From NCBI RefSeq assembly GCF_963576675.1, contig NC_088914.1:13867001-13931000 (forward strand): a stretch of DNA of 64,000 bases, read 5' to 3'. The translations under genes and the position numbers were made by a program. Source of the DNA: Euphorbia lathyris. Its lineage: Eukaryota > Streptophyta > Magnoliopsida > Malpighiales > Euphorbiaceae. The notes beneath the pieces are model-generated. The model was not told where the DNA came from, made no database searches, and saw nothing but the letters and a program-made list of their open reading frames with translations. The first letter of the stretch is position 1, and each line of letters begins with the position of its first letter. This document shows positions 43,630 through 55,916 of the stretch, in pieces.

Positions 43630-46600
43630 ATGATCTTCCTCTCAATCTCATTTCTCGGTTTCCTCTCCTTCCTCACCTCCTCCTTCACTCTCCTCAACTG
43701 GCTATTCAAAACATTCCTCCGGCCGCCGAAAAACCTCAACCAAACCTACGGTTCTTGGGCTCTGATCACCGGAGCTACCGACGGAATCGGCAAAGCATTC
43801 GCACATCAATTAGCCAAACAAGGCCTCAACCTAGTCTTACTAGGCAGAAACTCTACCAAACTCACCAATGTCAAAAACGAAATCGAATCAGAATCCCCAA
43901 ATTCTGAAATCAGGACATTGATTTGTGATTTCTCATCAGGAGATGGGATTGAGATTGAGAGGAGGATAAAGGAAGGTGTGGAAGGGTTGGATTTGGGGGT
44001 GTTGATAAATAATGCTGGAATTACTTATCCTCAAGCTAGTTTCTTCCATGAAATTGATGAGGAAGCTTGGATGGAGATTGTTAGGGTTAATTTGGAAGGA
44101 ACGACGAGGGTTACGAGAGCGGTTTTGGATGGGATGATTCGGAGGAAAAGAGGTGCTATTGTTAATATTGGTTCAGGTTCTGCCATTGTTGTACCTTCTC
44201 ATCCTCTCTTTACTGTCTATGCTGCTACAAAAGCGTAAGCATCTTTTCTCAACTTCTATCTTCTCTTCTAAATCACAAAATTAACATGTTCATGGGTCGG
44301 GTTCGGCTTAAACCCGATTTAACGGATTAATGAAATTTAGAGTAATTTAAATTAATCAACAAATAAATTATTAAATAAAAAATTTATTAAATAAATTAAT
44401 AAAAATAAGTTAAATAAAAATAAAAAATTTAATGAACGCAAGAAAAACTTGTTTTTTCGATAATGGTGTTACAGAAATAGAAATAATATTAAAGAAGAAA
44501 CATATTTTGTGGAAATAAGAAAGATAATTTTGTTAATAAAAAATAACTACAAAAAGTCGTTCATAAAAGCTTCAAAATCCTGCAGTTGTTAGAGAAAATG
44601 TTAAATGTTGCGATTCTATAAATCTAACCAAATGCTACATTTTGGCCCTGTTTGGTGAAAAACTTTTTGGAGTAAAATTAAAGGTTTGAGAAACTTTAGA
44701 GGTTTTGACTGGTCAAACCTCTAATAGTGGTGTTTGGTGAATAAAAGTTTGAAAGGGTTTATTAGGTCTAAAAAAACTAATTTTGAAAAAGCTCATTTTA
44801 GGAATTAGCCTTTTCAATTAGCTTATTGCTCTATGGCCCTGTTTGGGAATTAGCTGTTAGCTGTTAGCTGATTACATTAGCTGATTTGACTAGCTGTTTG
44901 TGTAGACCTGTTTGGTAAAAATTAGCTGATTGATAATAGCGGTTTGTGCAAAAAAGACGAATAAGGGCATTAATTTTGGCGCAGGAGAAGATGGAGTCTA
45001 TCTATTAGGGTTAAAGAAGTCCATTAATTTTAATATTGCAAAACGCTAATTGAAAAAGCTCATTTTAAGAGCTTTTTCTAAATTAGCGTTTTCATCCCAA
45101 ACCTCTCTCCACCAAACACTCCAATCAGTGGTTTCAGTGGTCAAACCTCTAAAGTTGGTCAAAACCGCTCTTTTTATCCCAAAACGCTCTTTACCAAACA
45201 GGGCTCATGTATTTTGAATGCAATTTTTACCCCTAATTATTACCTTTTAACCCTCAAATAAATATTTTATCAATATCTTTATTTGTTATTTACCCAAACA
45301 GCTACTAGCAATCAGTTAAGTTTTACCAAACAAGTTTACGCAGTCAGCTAATCAAATCAGTTGGTCAAAAAAGTAATCAGCTATCGGCTAAGAGCTATTT
45401 GCCAAACATGGTCTTTATGCGGTTTGAAATGAAATACTAAACGCTCTTCTGAAAATCTGAAACCGACACCCCATAATATTATTGTTATTCTTAGCTGGTT
45501 CAGCTGATTTTTAATTAGAGAAAATGGAAATCGTGTGATGAAAAAGAGGTAGGAGCTTAATGCAAGCTATGACTATCTAGGAATTCTATAAATATATCGT
45601 TACTTGTAATCCCTAATTTAAGTGTTACACGATTTTGGACTAAAATAAATTAAAATGAAATCAGTTGCTGACATCAGATTATATTTTTTCTGTTGTGTTT
45701 TAGAAGTGATTTTTTTTTTTTCTAATTTTCTGCACGTAATTGAAAATCTTATATGAGTTTTTTTTTTTTTTTTTAAATGATGGAATTTATATTTTGAACT
45801 CGCATGCAGAGATGAGAATTTATAAGCATTAATTTGAATTCAAGCTCTTTGGGAAATTGAATTCCTTATTTCAAAAAAAAAAAAAAAAAATCATTACTAT
45901 TCGCATGGCCAAGCATTTTTAACATTTAATGCTAGCATTTATGAAACTTATTTAATTTTCCTGATTTGTGTGAATAGACCTTTATGCAATACTACATTTT
46001 GCAATACTGCATTTTAAAATAGGTGTCTTTTATGTTTACTTTGTTTTTTACTTTGTTTTTTCTACCGTTGGATGAGCTTACTTTGTCAAAGTTTATCACC
46101 ATCCAATGATGGAAAAACAAAATAAGACTTACTTTGTTTTTGACAAAGTAAACATAGCCTAACCCTTCAAAATATATAAATTTTCATTGTTATATTATAT
46201 AGTAAAAACAAATAAAGGAATAAGGTAGAAAAATACCTTCAACATTTACACTAAATAACAATTTTACTATTAACGTCTAAAACAGTGTAATTTTACCTTT
46301 ACTATTGGTAGTCAAGAATAATTTTACACCTAACATTGACAAGTTTGGTCAATTGGAGAAATTATTCATCAAATTGTCTTCTCGGCATGAATCTTGTCAT
46401 CTGCACTTTACATGTGTATCATTTTATCACTAATTAGTAATAGATCACAAATATGTTAGCATATTATTAAACGTGAAATTTAAAAAAATGAAAAAATATA
46501 TTGTATCGTTTCTTTATGCAGATATATTGATCAATTGTCAAGATGTTTGTACGTTGAATACAAAAGCTATGGAATTGATGTGCAATGCCAGGTACTTTTA

Positions 46601-47370
46601 TATATTTATTCTTTTATTTTATTTTTTTGCTGAGATAAGACGTCAATATAGGTTTAACGTTTAAAAAATATTACCAATTTAAGTCTCAATAATAGAACGT
46701 GACACGTCATTCATATTATTCTGTTAAGTTATGTCAATTATATGCAGAGAGAGAAAGTAAAACTTAACAGAGTAATATGATGATGTGTCACATTTCGTTA
46801 TTGATGTCTAAATTGGTACTCTTTTTCAAACGTTAAGATTATATTGGTGTTATTTTATATATGGAGCCCATATTAATACTTTTGTAAAAACCTAAGTCTA
46901 CTTTAGTACCTTACATTTTTTGATTGTATATTTGTTAATCGATATATCATTGTAATTAGTTTTAGATTAATTTAGAGAACTTAATTAGAAAATATTTCAT
47001 GAAATCAATTTAGTTCCCTTGCAAATATACATAGGTAAAATTAATCGAAGTATATAAATCTTCGTTAATAGATTGCCTATTATTAAAAGTATATAATCGA
47101 TAATTAATCGTGAATAATATACAAATGCAGGTGCCATTATACGTGGCAACAAAGATGACATCGAGAGTAGCAAGGATAGAAAAAACATCAATGTTTGTAC
47201 CATCGGCGATAGAGTATGCAAAAGCTGCGATATATCACATAGGATATGAAGAAAGATGCACTCCTTATTGGCCTCACTCACTTCAATGGTTTTTTGCCAG
47301 CCTCGTTCCTCCCTCTTTTCTTGATTCTTGGCGTCTTTCTATTGGTATCTCTCGTAAGCTCAGTACATAG
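43630..47370 (+). CDS. KCR: Very-long-chain 3-ketoacyl-CoA reductase (KCR-like), copy A
   Basis: Three exons, 43630-44234, 46522-46591 and 47131-47370, join with matching phases to 304 aa. The N-terminus ([18 protein letters not shown] onward) is a membrane anchor, followed by FLRPPKNL. The short-chain dehydrogenase core follows: [18 protein letters not shown] (cofactor loop), [25 protein letters not shown] (catalytic Ser), and YAATKA (Tyr-x3-Lys), completed by [21 protein letters not shown], then VPLYVATKM and [17 protein letters not shown]. The family reduces 3-ketoacyl-CoA with NADPH in the ER fatty-acid elongase, feeding waxes, sphingolipids and seed oils. The C-terminus ends RKLST and lacks the dilysine-type signal of Arabidopsis KCR1, closer to KCR2-like proteins. 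Intron 1 is 2.3 kb and full of MITEs. Confidence 0.92.
44645..45419. mobile_element. Overlapping hAT-type MITEs in KCR-A intron 1
   Basis: Two sets of inverted ends: GGCCCTGTTTGGTGAAAAAC (44645) with CTCTTTACCAAACAGGGC (ends about 45206), and GGCCCTGTTTGGGAATTAGC (about 44835) with GAGCTATTTGCCAAACATGG (about 45415). The pairs interlock rather than nest. Starts of the type GGCCCTGTTTGG are typical of plant hAT MITEs. TSDs are not clear. Confidence 0.6.
46015..46162. mobile_element. Small foldback MITE in KCR-A intron 1
   Basis: AGGTGTCTTTTATGTTTACTT and ACCGTTGGATGAG on the left pair with CATCCAATGATGG and GACAAAGTAAACATAGCCT on the right. About 150 bp. Downstream, 46225-46400 is a single arm of the 12730-type MITE family. 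Confidence 0.6.
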
Positions 47371-47820
47371 TCTCTTTGTAGTTCTTTTAACGTTTTTCGA
47401 CAAACCGTGGGTACTCAAACCCCTCCTACCCAAGATATGTCCCTGTGAAATAGTTGTATTCATAGCAATAACTTTGAGAGAAGCAGTCATAAGAAATTAA
47501 TGTAAATGAATGTATTTGGAAAATTCTAATTATCGCATTGAATTTGAAATTCTAATTCAAGATACATATACACATGCGAGTAGTAACGTATGTCAGTTAA
47601 GAAAGAGAAATAAATAACTAAAATAACTGAAAATTGTATGTCTTATAGTATCTAAAATAGAAAACGAAAAAGATATAATGGCTCATGATTACTCTAATAA
47701 TTAGATTAGATAATATGATGATTTTTTTTAATGTTATTGGTTATCGTATCTCTGGAATGGGTTGATGATGTTGTTGCCATGAACAATGACTACCGATTGC
47801 ACTAAGTCTACCCTAGTGGT

Positions 47821-48551
47821 CAGTGGCGGAGCCAGAGCTCAAGGTCCGGAGGGGCTCAATTGCATGAAGATTTTTTTTTTTTAATAACGACTTAAGGCTT
47901 TGATTCATAGTAGTCAAATCGAAATTTTCAAATTTTTGATAATATAAGGGTAAATTTGATCATAATTGGAAAAATTAAGATACAAAACAACTGAGATTCA
48001 ATATGAAGTAAGGATAAGGTGCAAAAATACTCTAATATTTACACCTAAGAATAATTTTACCTCTAACGTATAAAATGGTGCAATTTTACCCTTAATATTG
48101 GGAGCCAAGAGCAATTTTATCCCTAACGTTGACAAGTTTGGTCAATTGGAGAAATTATTCATCAAATTATTTTCTCGGTAATGAATTTTGTAACTAAAAA
48201 ATATAATTAAAAATAATAAAGGAGAATGAGGTTAATAATGATTAAAAATGATATTTAATATTGATATTTTTAAAGGAAAATGAGGTTTAAGGGAAAAAAT
48301 TAAAATGAGATAAAAAGTGAAGAGAGGGAGATTTGAACACAAGACCCACTTGGATGTAGAAATGCCTTTAATTATCACTACAACCAACTATGCAAACTTA
48401 GTTTCATGTTATATAATTACATTCTACATTATAAGTATTAATTTTAACTATTTTGGGTGGGCTTCTCGGGACTGAACCACTATTCGTCAAGGGTGTTCCG
48501 GAGGGTCGGAGGGTCGGGAGACCCTCCCTTACCCTCCTAGATCCGCCCCTG
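47821..48551. mobile_element. hAT-type MITE C, perfect 8-bp TSD
   Basis: A 731-bp element from CAGTGGCGGAGCCAG to CTAGATCCGCCCCTG, flanked by CTAGTGGT on both sides (47813-47820 and 48552-48559). The 8-bp TSD supports hAT membership and defines the family seen at 12492 and 13873. Inside, 48020-48190 is an arm of the 12730-type MITE, itself an older insertion or captured piece. Confidence 0.88.
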
Positions 48552-49138
48552 CTAGTGGTTGTAAGATGCGAGAACGTTTAATCTAAATCACCATTTGTTG
48601 GTTTAACGACATTATATTTTAATGTAAGAGGTAATTGGTTTAAATATCATGAAGTTATTTTTTTTGGCTATAAAGCTTTTATATATTTGAATTTTATTTT
48701 CCAAATAACTATGTTTACTCACTTTCTAAACACTCTTTATCATTTAACCTCCCTGTAATAAAAAATATCAAAATCTTTTTTTTTTTTTTTTTTTTGAGAC
48801 TCAAAAAACAACTTAAGGTTTTAAAATAAAATAATTTATAAAAATTATAAGAAACTTATAATTAAAAAAAAGACAAAAATTGTATAATTTTCAAAACAAA
48901 TGGAATTGGATTTACAAAATATTAAAGATGTATATAATTTTTTTAGATAAATCACTTTTAATTTTTTAATCTCCAACCTATCAAAATGACAAAATTTTAA
49001 GATGTTTGAGATTAAATTTTTCTTATCAAACCTTAAATAGACTGTATTTTATAAAATTGTTTTAAATTCTATAAAGTTAACTCCGATATTTCGCTGCAAG
49101 CTAGATTCTTAGCTTTGCAACTAAATAAGAACTTTAAT

Positions 49139-49654
49139 GGGTTAAATGCACAATTGGTCACTCAACTTACATGGTTATCTCAAAATGGTCACTCAACTTC
49201 AATTTATCTCAATAAAATCACTCAACTGAGTTTTGTCTCAATTAGGTCACTATGATGATTTCAGTGATTAAAAAACATCGGAATGATGACATAAGTGATA
49301 CGCCAATATGAGACAACTCATATTTCTAATCGAAATGACACATGACATCCACATATGCGCCATCTGGCTATCACGTATCGATTATTTTTATGGAAAAAAA
49401 AACTAAACTTTAGTTTTTTTCATAAAAATACCCGACATATGGCTGTCACATTTCGTTTCGGTTAGATATTTGAGTTAACTCATGTTGACGTGTCGCCCAT
49501 GTCATTATTTTGATGCGTTTAAACCATTAAAATTGACGGAGTGACCTAATTGGGACAAAACTCAAAGTTGAGTGATTTTATTGAGACAAATTAAAGTTGA
49601 GTGACTATTTTGAGACAACCATATAAATTCAGTGACCAATGATGTATTTAACCC
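49139..49654. mobile_element. Mutator-type MITE with 10-bp TSD
   Basis: A 516-bp element starting GGGTTAAATGCAC and ending GTATTTAACCC. The arms carry repeats of TCACTCAACTT..ATCTCAA, and the right arm is their complement. Flanks are the 10-bp repeat GAACTTTAAT (49129-49138 and 49655-49664). Non-coding. Confidence 0.88.
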
Positions 49655-49845
49655 GAACTTTAATAAAACCTTACTTTAACTTCGGAGGAAGACCGATCAG
49701 GTGTAGCAGAAACAAAACTTCAAAGAGTAAAAGCAGTGATCAAAAGAGGGTAGTTGAGAACCCTAGTAGAGCATGCCATTCTTGAAAAATTCATGGGCTT
49801 AATTGAAGTTATTCTTTTCTTTTCTTTTTTTCCTATGAAAAGACA

Positions 49846-50091
49846 TACTCCTTCCATTCCCTTTCTAGCAAATTAGTTTTTTCAAATATAAATAATTCTA
49901 GAATTGCAAGAGTTTTTAGTTTAGTTTTTGATCCAAATATTAAATATTTTCTATTGCTACATGTATTTTTTGATATTCCAATACTTATTCCCCAATAGTA
50001 ATATGAGAGATAATTTTTTTAGTTAACGAATATATTTCTTAATTTGTGTGAAATACTCTAGAATGATTTATATAAAGGAATGGAGGGAGTA
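49846..50091. mobile_element. Stowaway-like MITE
   Basis: The left end TACTCCTTCCATTCCCTTT and right end AAAGGAATGGAGGGAGTA are the classic Stowaway (Tc1/mariner) termini, with a TA duplication. About 246 bp, AT-rich centre. Confidence 0.8.
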
Positions 50092-50752
50092 CAATAACAT
50101 GAATATTCATATGGACCTTAATGATCAAGTGAATTTGGTCATTCACCGTTAGATTTAGGCTTATTAAATCTGTTTGGCTCTTTCGTGGGAAAATGCGGGC
50201 GTGCCAGAGAATTATAGTATTCTTGAACTATGGAATGAAATTGAGTGCGCTTTCTAACTTCTAAATATCAAATGATTGTAAGAATTAAAGAGATCGAAAA
50301 TTCCTAAAGGGTTCAATTATCAAAACGATACCGACCTTACAGAAAATGATTGAACAACAAATAAAATAAAATTGTACTGGAAAAGATGAATGAACTTTGG
50401 ATCTAAAAATTGAAACTAAGGGAATAACTGGGAATTGTAAAATGCTGAAGTCTAGAGATAATTTGCTAGAGTTTTTGCTTGGGTGTGTTGAGTTGTTCTA
50501 TTGTCTTCATCGTGATTGCTTCATTTTATAGACGTTGGGGAAACTGTTGAAACACATTTCCACATAATTTTGATTTGACAAAATTGTTTAAGTATAATTG
50601 AAATACATATTCTAAACACACTAAGTTTAAATGCTTTGATTTATTCTACTAATGTGTTTGTTCAATGTTGAGTTAAATTGCTTATAAGATACAAGAATTA
50701 AAAGGCCCAATCCCAATACAATTGTCAAAGCCCAAGTCAAACAACTCAGTAC

Positions 50753-52159
50753 TGTTGGTTCCTGGTAACTAGTTCCAAGGGGGGGGGGGGGTTAGGAACT
50801 AATTAAATTTTTTCGTGTTTTAATTGAGCTGAACAGAAGTTATTTTGAGAGTTTATTAACTCAACCTTTGGTCAGCTTGGTGAGATATATCACATGACAG
50901 CTTTAGTCAGATGTTGACCAAAGTTGATCCCTTGAGAGTTAGGAATTGACACTCTTGGAGGTTAGCTTCTAACTCAGCACCACTTACTTACTCAGGATCA
51001 GCTTAGGCAATTTATATGCTGAGTAAATAAAGCAAACAACAAATGCAGTTATAAGAGAGAGTTTAGAGATTACTCAGTATCACTTATCCTGGTTCGGCCT
51101 CTCTGCCTACGTCCAGTCCCCAGAGTCCTCCGGGCTTTTTGAATCCAATACTGAGCTCTTTAACGGTAGAGCACAAACCAATTACAAGGCAGTTGAATAT
51201 GCAAGAGTACCTTCCTCTATTCGTCTACTCAACTCCTAATAAGTGCTACAACCCAGCACCTAGAATTCTCTACTACTGAAATGCTTACAACCAAACACTC
51301 AGCTTTACACTCTCAATATTTCTATTGATCACAGACTTGTTCCTTTTGAACTAAAGAACACTTTAGATGATTACAACTCAATCATTTACACATAGAATAG
51401 AAACGTCGGTGTAAGTTTCTTTTTGTATTTGAGTGCTTTTGAAACTTTCTCTCTTGTATTTTTCTTTTGATACTTCAGTTCTTTTGTTTTGGTTCTTCGA
51501 TTATCCTTTTATAGACGAAAATCTGTGGACTTGATTGTTTTGAAATGTCTTGACCGTTGCTACCAAAACGGCTCTTTTGGGGAACAATCTCTGGAAAGAT
51601 TCAGACTACACCTCCATTCCCTTTCTCTGTTTTCTTCAGGCGTCAGGTTTGTCTTCTAGCGTCTGGTTTGTTTGTTTGTGCCAGTTGTCTGTTTCCAATA
51701 ATCCAACGTCCCATGACTCTTGGAATTAGTCTTTTAGGTGTCTTCGAGGTTCCAATTATTGGTGCAGAAGATTTGCAGACTTTGTCTTTTTGTGAACGAA
51801 CCTTCATGATGTCCTGACTGTTACTCAGCTTCATTTGTTCTTTTCGAATGTTTCACGGTTTATGCTGAGTTCCTACAAGGTCAGCTCCATTTTATTTAAC
51901 GCTCCTGAAGAAGTCTTCAGCTTTAGTCAGCTTCGTTTTGTTCCTGAGTTTTAGCTCCACTCAGCTTCTATTCTGTCATGCTGAGTTCCTTTCTACTCAG
52001 CTTCGTTTGTGCTGACATTTGTCCTGTCTTTACTTTATATATATTTTTGCACTCAAGATTTAACAAACATATTAGTACAATCAAAGCATCTAAATTTAAT
52101 TTCCTCTTAATCATGGATGATTTTGTCAAATCAAAATCTTGTGGAAAGGTGTTTCAACA
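50753..52159 (-). repeat. Element 2 3' LTR (left)
   Basis: From TGTTGGTTCCTGGTAACTAG to GGTGTTTCAACA. It has a run of 13 G near 50779, against 7 in the partner LTR. The polypurine tract ACTCCCCCATTTTGATG follows at 52160, with a second one near 52244. Confidence 0.93.
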
Positions 52160-52542
52160 AACTCCCCCATTTTGATGTTGGCAAAATACATAATTACGGA
52201 ACTCAGTTATAAGTTGCCCCATGATTGATGTTTTTGAACTGACTCCCCCGTAAGGGTTGCATTTATTTTGTCTTAATTTTATTCTAAGCCTTCCAAGTTC
52301 TAATTTCATTAGATTTGTTACATTTGTGTATACTGACTTAGTTTTGGAAAGATGTTATCTCTTAGTTTAGTTTTAGTGTCTTTTTGATTTGTTTGTTCAA
52401 ACTTGATTAGTCAGATCAGGAAGAAAAAAAAGATATTGGATTTTTAAACAACATAACAAGGCATATCAACCTAAACAGTAGATAACAAAACAAACAGATA
52501 ACAGGATATGGTGCCAAGTTTCTAGACACAAACTGGCTAGAT

Positions 52543-55398
52543 TTACTTCTTCTTTCTTTGCGCTGAGGGATCAACATGAGTAATGCCTTTTCGTTTGCTT
52601 CCAGACGCAGACGCAGTTCCTAAAGGCAGAGGCTGAGTTCCACTCTGAGTTCCTCTTTTACTTGTCTCCCCCGTTTTGCCATCATCGGGTTGATAAAGGA
52701 AGGTCTTATTCCTGGCAGCAGAGGAGAGGTAGTTAGAGTAGCGCTGAAGCCTTTTTGTGCTTTCACCCAAACAGTCAATGACAGGAATGCTATCGTCCTG
52801 GACGTGCCTGGGGACCCGAAGAGAACTGCTGATCATACTAAGGAGACATTCATGGGCTTTGCTCAGGCAGGAAATTGAGCTGGTGACCTGACTATAGGAT
52901 TGATTGAATAGTTTTAGCAGAGCAGAGTCATAGAACATGCGCTGTGCATTGTTGATCCTCATTGCCTTCATGATAGCTTGTGAGAAGCTCATGAGTTCTG
53001 TGTTGGATACTGGATCAACATCCATCTGGGCTCGATCAATGTTCAGGAGTCTCACTGCCTCACTCAATTGATCAATAGTACACTGAGAGGAAGAGGATAC
53101 TAGGTCACGTGTATTTGTCAGCTCAGCTTGAAGCTTAGTGAAGCAGTGTTGGAGTTCGGTGGATGTGACAAACTCAGTATTGCTCGGTGGACTGGATTTA
53201 GTTAGCTCAGCATATAGCTTGGTGAAGCAATCTTGCAACTCAGCAGATGTTGCAGACTCAGTATGGGCAGTTGCTCTAGAGGGGATCAGTTTCGCTGCTA
53301 GCTTAACAAAATAGTTTTGAAGCTCAGTGGAAGTGACGTACCCTGGATTTGCTTCAGATAGGTGTTGAATTTTCCCTTCAAGAGAGTTCATGTGGGTGGC
53401 CATGGTAAGCACTAATTCAGTCAGTTTGGCCATTTGCTCTTGGTTTGGTTGCTGAGTTTGTACTGCAATGATAATACTAACCAAATCTTTTAGGCTACGT
53501 AGTTCTTGTAGAAGCTGAGTGATACCTGTCAGGTGAGAGGTCTCAGCTTGAGTGGATTGGCAACCTTCAGCTTGAGTAGGATGAAAGTCTTGAAGCAACG
53601 ACTGAGCAGAAGCAATGACCCGACGGCCAGACTCAGTTGCATTCAACTATGAAAACTTAGCAGTATTGGACTCAGAGACTGGTGCAGGATTTTCTGATGG
53701 TGGAGGTGTTGGTTCCTTGCCAGATTGAGTACCTGGACTTTGATGAATTTGTTGTGCTGAGTTATCAACATTTGGTGTTGGAGGTGGAGTTGAGGTATGA
53801 GTTGGCTCAATTGGAGCAGTTTGACTTGGATCTGCAGGGTTCTTGGCATGTTCCTCATCCTGAGTAACAGAGGCTTGCTTTTTCGTTAGATCTTCTGGTG
53901 GACATTCAGTTGCATTTGAGAAATACTGGAACTGAATTGTAGAAAGGTCAGTCTCTGGCTCGTCAATGGGAAAGTCGTTCATGAGATCCAGGTGCTTTTG
54001 TGCTTTCTTCTTTAATCTTCACCGGGTCTCAGTTTTTGGCGGTGAATGGTCAGTTTGAAGACCTTCACTTGACTCAGCAGCAACTGTCCCTTCTTCTACA
54101 GGTTGCTCAACATTACCATCTTTCCTTGTCTGCTCAGCATCATCATTGGGGTATTCTTCCTCTTCAGAATTAACTTGTTGGTGCTCAACATGTTCCTCAT
54201 CTTCCTTTTCTTGGTTAATCCCATGACCTTCAGGTTGAGTAGAGACTAGTGGGACAGCTTCCACTATCTTCAAAGAGTTAACTCTTTTCTTTTTCTTTAA
54301 CGGGGTTTCAGGAGTTTCTTCGTTCTCATCCTTAGGCTCTTCTGGCCTCTTTCTTTTCTCAACATGCTCATTAACCTTGTCAGCTTTAGCTTTCTGTCTT
54401 GATGAAAGCCTTATTTTCTTTGGAACAGAATGAATGTCCTTGGAGCAAGCTTCTACAGCCTTCCTCTTCTTCCCTTTTTCAGGCTAAACTGTCTCAGGTG
54501 ACTCAGTATGAGCCTCAACTTCTTGTGCAGGCTCAGCTTCAGGTTCCATTTCTGGTTGCTCAGCTTCCTCATCCTCCTCGGCATCTCCAGCTCCTTCATA
54601 CCCCTTCAAAGGTTGATTATACAATAGTCCATTTAGTAGGACAGCAGTGATTTCACTTCCCAACGAACTTGTCTCATCCACGGTCTCTATTTGCTTGTCC
54701 TGTATAATTTTCGTAATAAGTGAACCCAAGCGTAGTTTCTTACCGCTTCGTTGAAATGCTCCAACTAGAAACACGGGAAGATTGAATGGAGTGGAGGTCA
54801 ACATGTGCCAGATAAAGCACTGTTCGAAGTTTGATGCAGAGGAGGCTGAGCTGAGTTTGGGAAAGATGAAGTTAGTTAGCATGAAGTGAACCATCTTTTG
54901 TTCTTTACCCATACATGTACTGGGTATTTCCCCTTTATGATCTTTGGGTTTACAGAACCCCTTTAGCTTCTCAGATGTGGCTTTTGGTATCTTCTCCTTT
55001 GTGGTTCTAAATTGGATTCATTTGTCTGGTATCTCTAACAGTGTGGCTAGATAGGCAGGAGTTATGACGATTTTCTGACCTTTCACAGTGGTCTCCAAAT
55101 AATCTGAGTCGTCTGCATCAACCCGTAAATTTGAGTAGAACTCTCGAACTAACCTGGGGTAGGTTGTTCCTGGAAGAGAAAAGAGACCTTTCCAGTTGTT
55201 TTTCTCGATCCATTCACAGAATGGTGTTTCAGACGATACGAAGCTTGGAGAGAACCATCGGCATTTTAACACCTCCAGATTGTTAGCCTTCGAGTGTACC
55301 TTGATCATTGTCCTCTCCCTTTCCATTGAAGGACCAGCATGGTCAGTGGGTTTGTCTGTGTTTTGAGCTTCTGGGGTTTTCTTTTTGCTGGGAGACAT
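52543..55398 (-). pseudogene. Decayed ORF3 of element 2
   Basis: Begins MSPSKKKTPEAQ (55398). Fragments in several frames (55398-55018, 54912-54484, 54273-54019, 53982-53647, 53646-52543) match the plan of element 1 ORF3: FCEWIEKNNWKGLFSL, YPRLVREFYSNLRV, MGKEQKMVHFMLTNFIFPKL, NFEQCFIWHMLTSTPFNLPV, LRLGSLITKIIQD, an acidic middle and a long helical C-terminus ending AQRKKK. Stops and frameshifts make it non-functional. The last 367-codon fragment is still open and contains a repeated TSTELQ(H/D)CFTKLQAEL-type motif. Confidence 0.85.
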
Positions 55399-55916
55399 TT
55401 TTGACGATTTTGGAGTTTTTAGAGAGGAAGAAGTTTGAGTTTCAGGGATTCTAAGCGTGAGGAAAGACGAGTGGGGGTTCTTCTATTTTATATTAATGAA
55501 GACCCTAAATCATTATCTAGCCGTTTTTCTCCTAGGGACATTCAATCGACAGACATTCTGTCAATTATGACATCTTCGGCGCATGGGTTTTGCCATTAAT
55601 GTGCGTCTTCCCAAGGTGTCAGAGGTTACACGTGTAGCTTCACTTTACGCGAGTGGGTTTTGGCTAGGTTTCGCTGGAATTCGAAGCGTCTATGATATTG
55701 AGTGCCTTTTGTTAAGACAATTTTTCTATCTCCTATTAACTCAGCATAGGTTACATACTCAGCATGGGATGTTTATGCCTACTCAGTATCATTACTTACG
55801 ATGTATGCATAGGGTCATTTTTAAGCTTTAGTAGGGAATAGATATTTCACTCAACATGGTATTTGCACAATCATTCAAAGTTCCACTCACATGGCAATTA
55901 TTCAATACAGATTTAG

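Larger units (their letters stand above)
47371..50544. other. Intergenic region with several MITEs
   Basis: No gene found. It contains the hAT MITE 47821-48551, the Mutator-type MITE 49139-49654 and the Stowaway-like MITE 49846-50091. The rest is AT-rich DNA with a T-run near 48778-48796. Confidence 0.6.

Noticed and set aside
47278..47490. Minus-strand ORFs over the last KCR-A exon (46997, 47278)
   Set aside because: Antisense shadows of the real exon 47131-47370.
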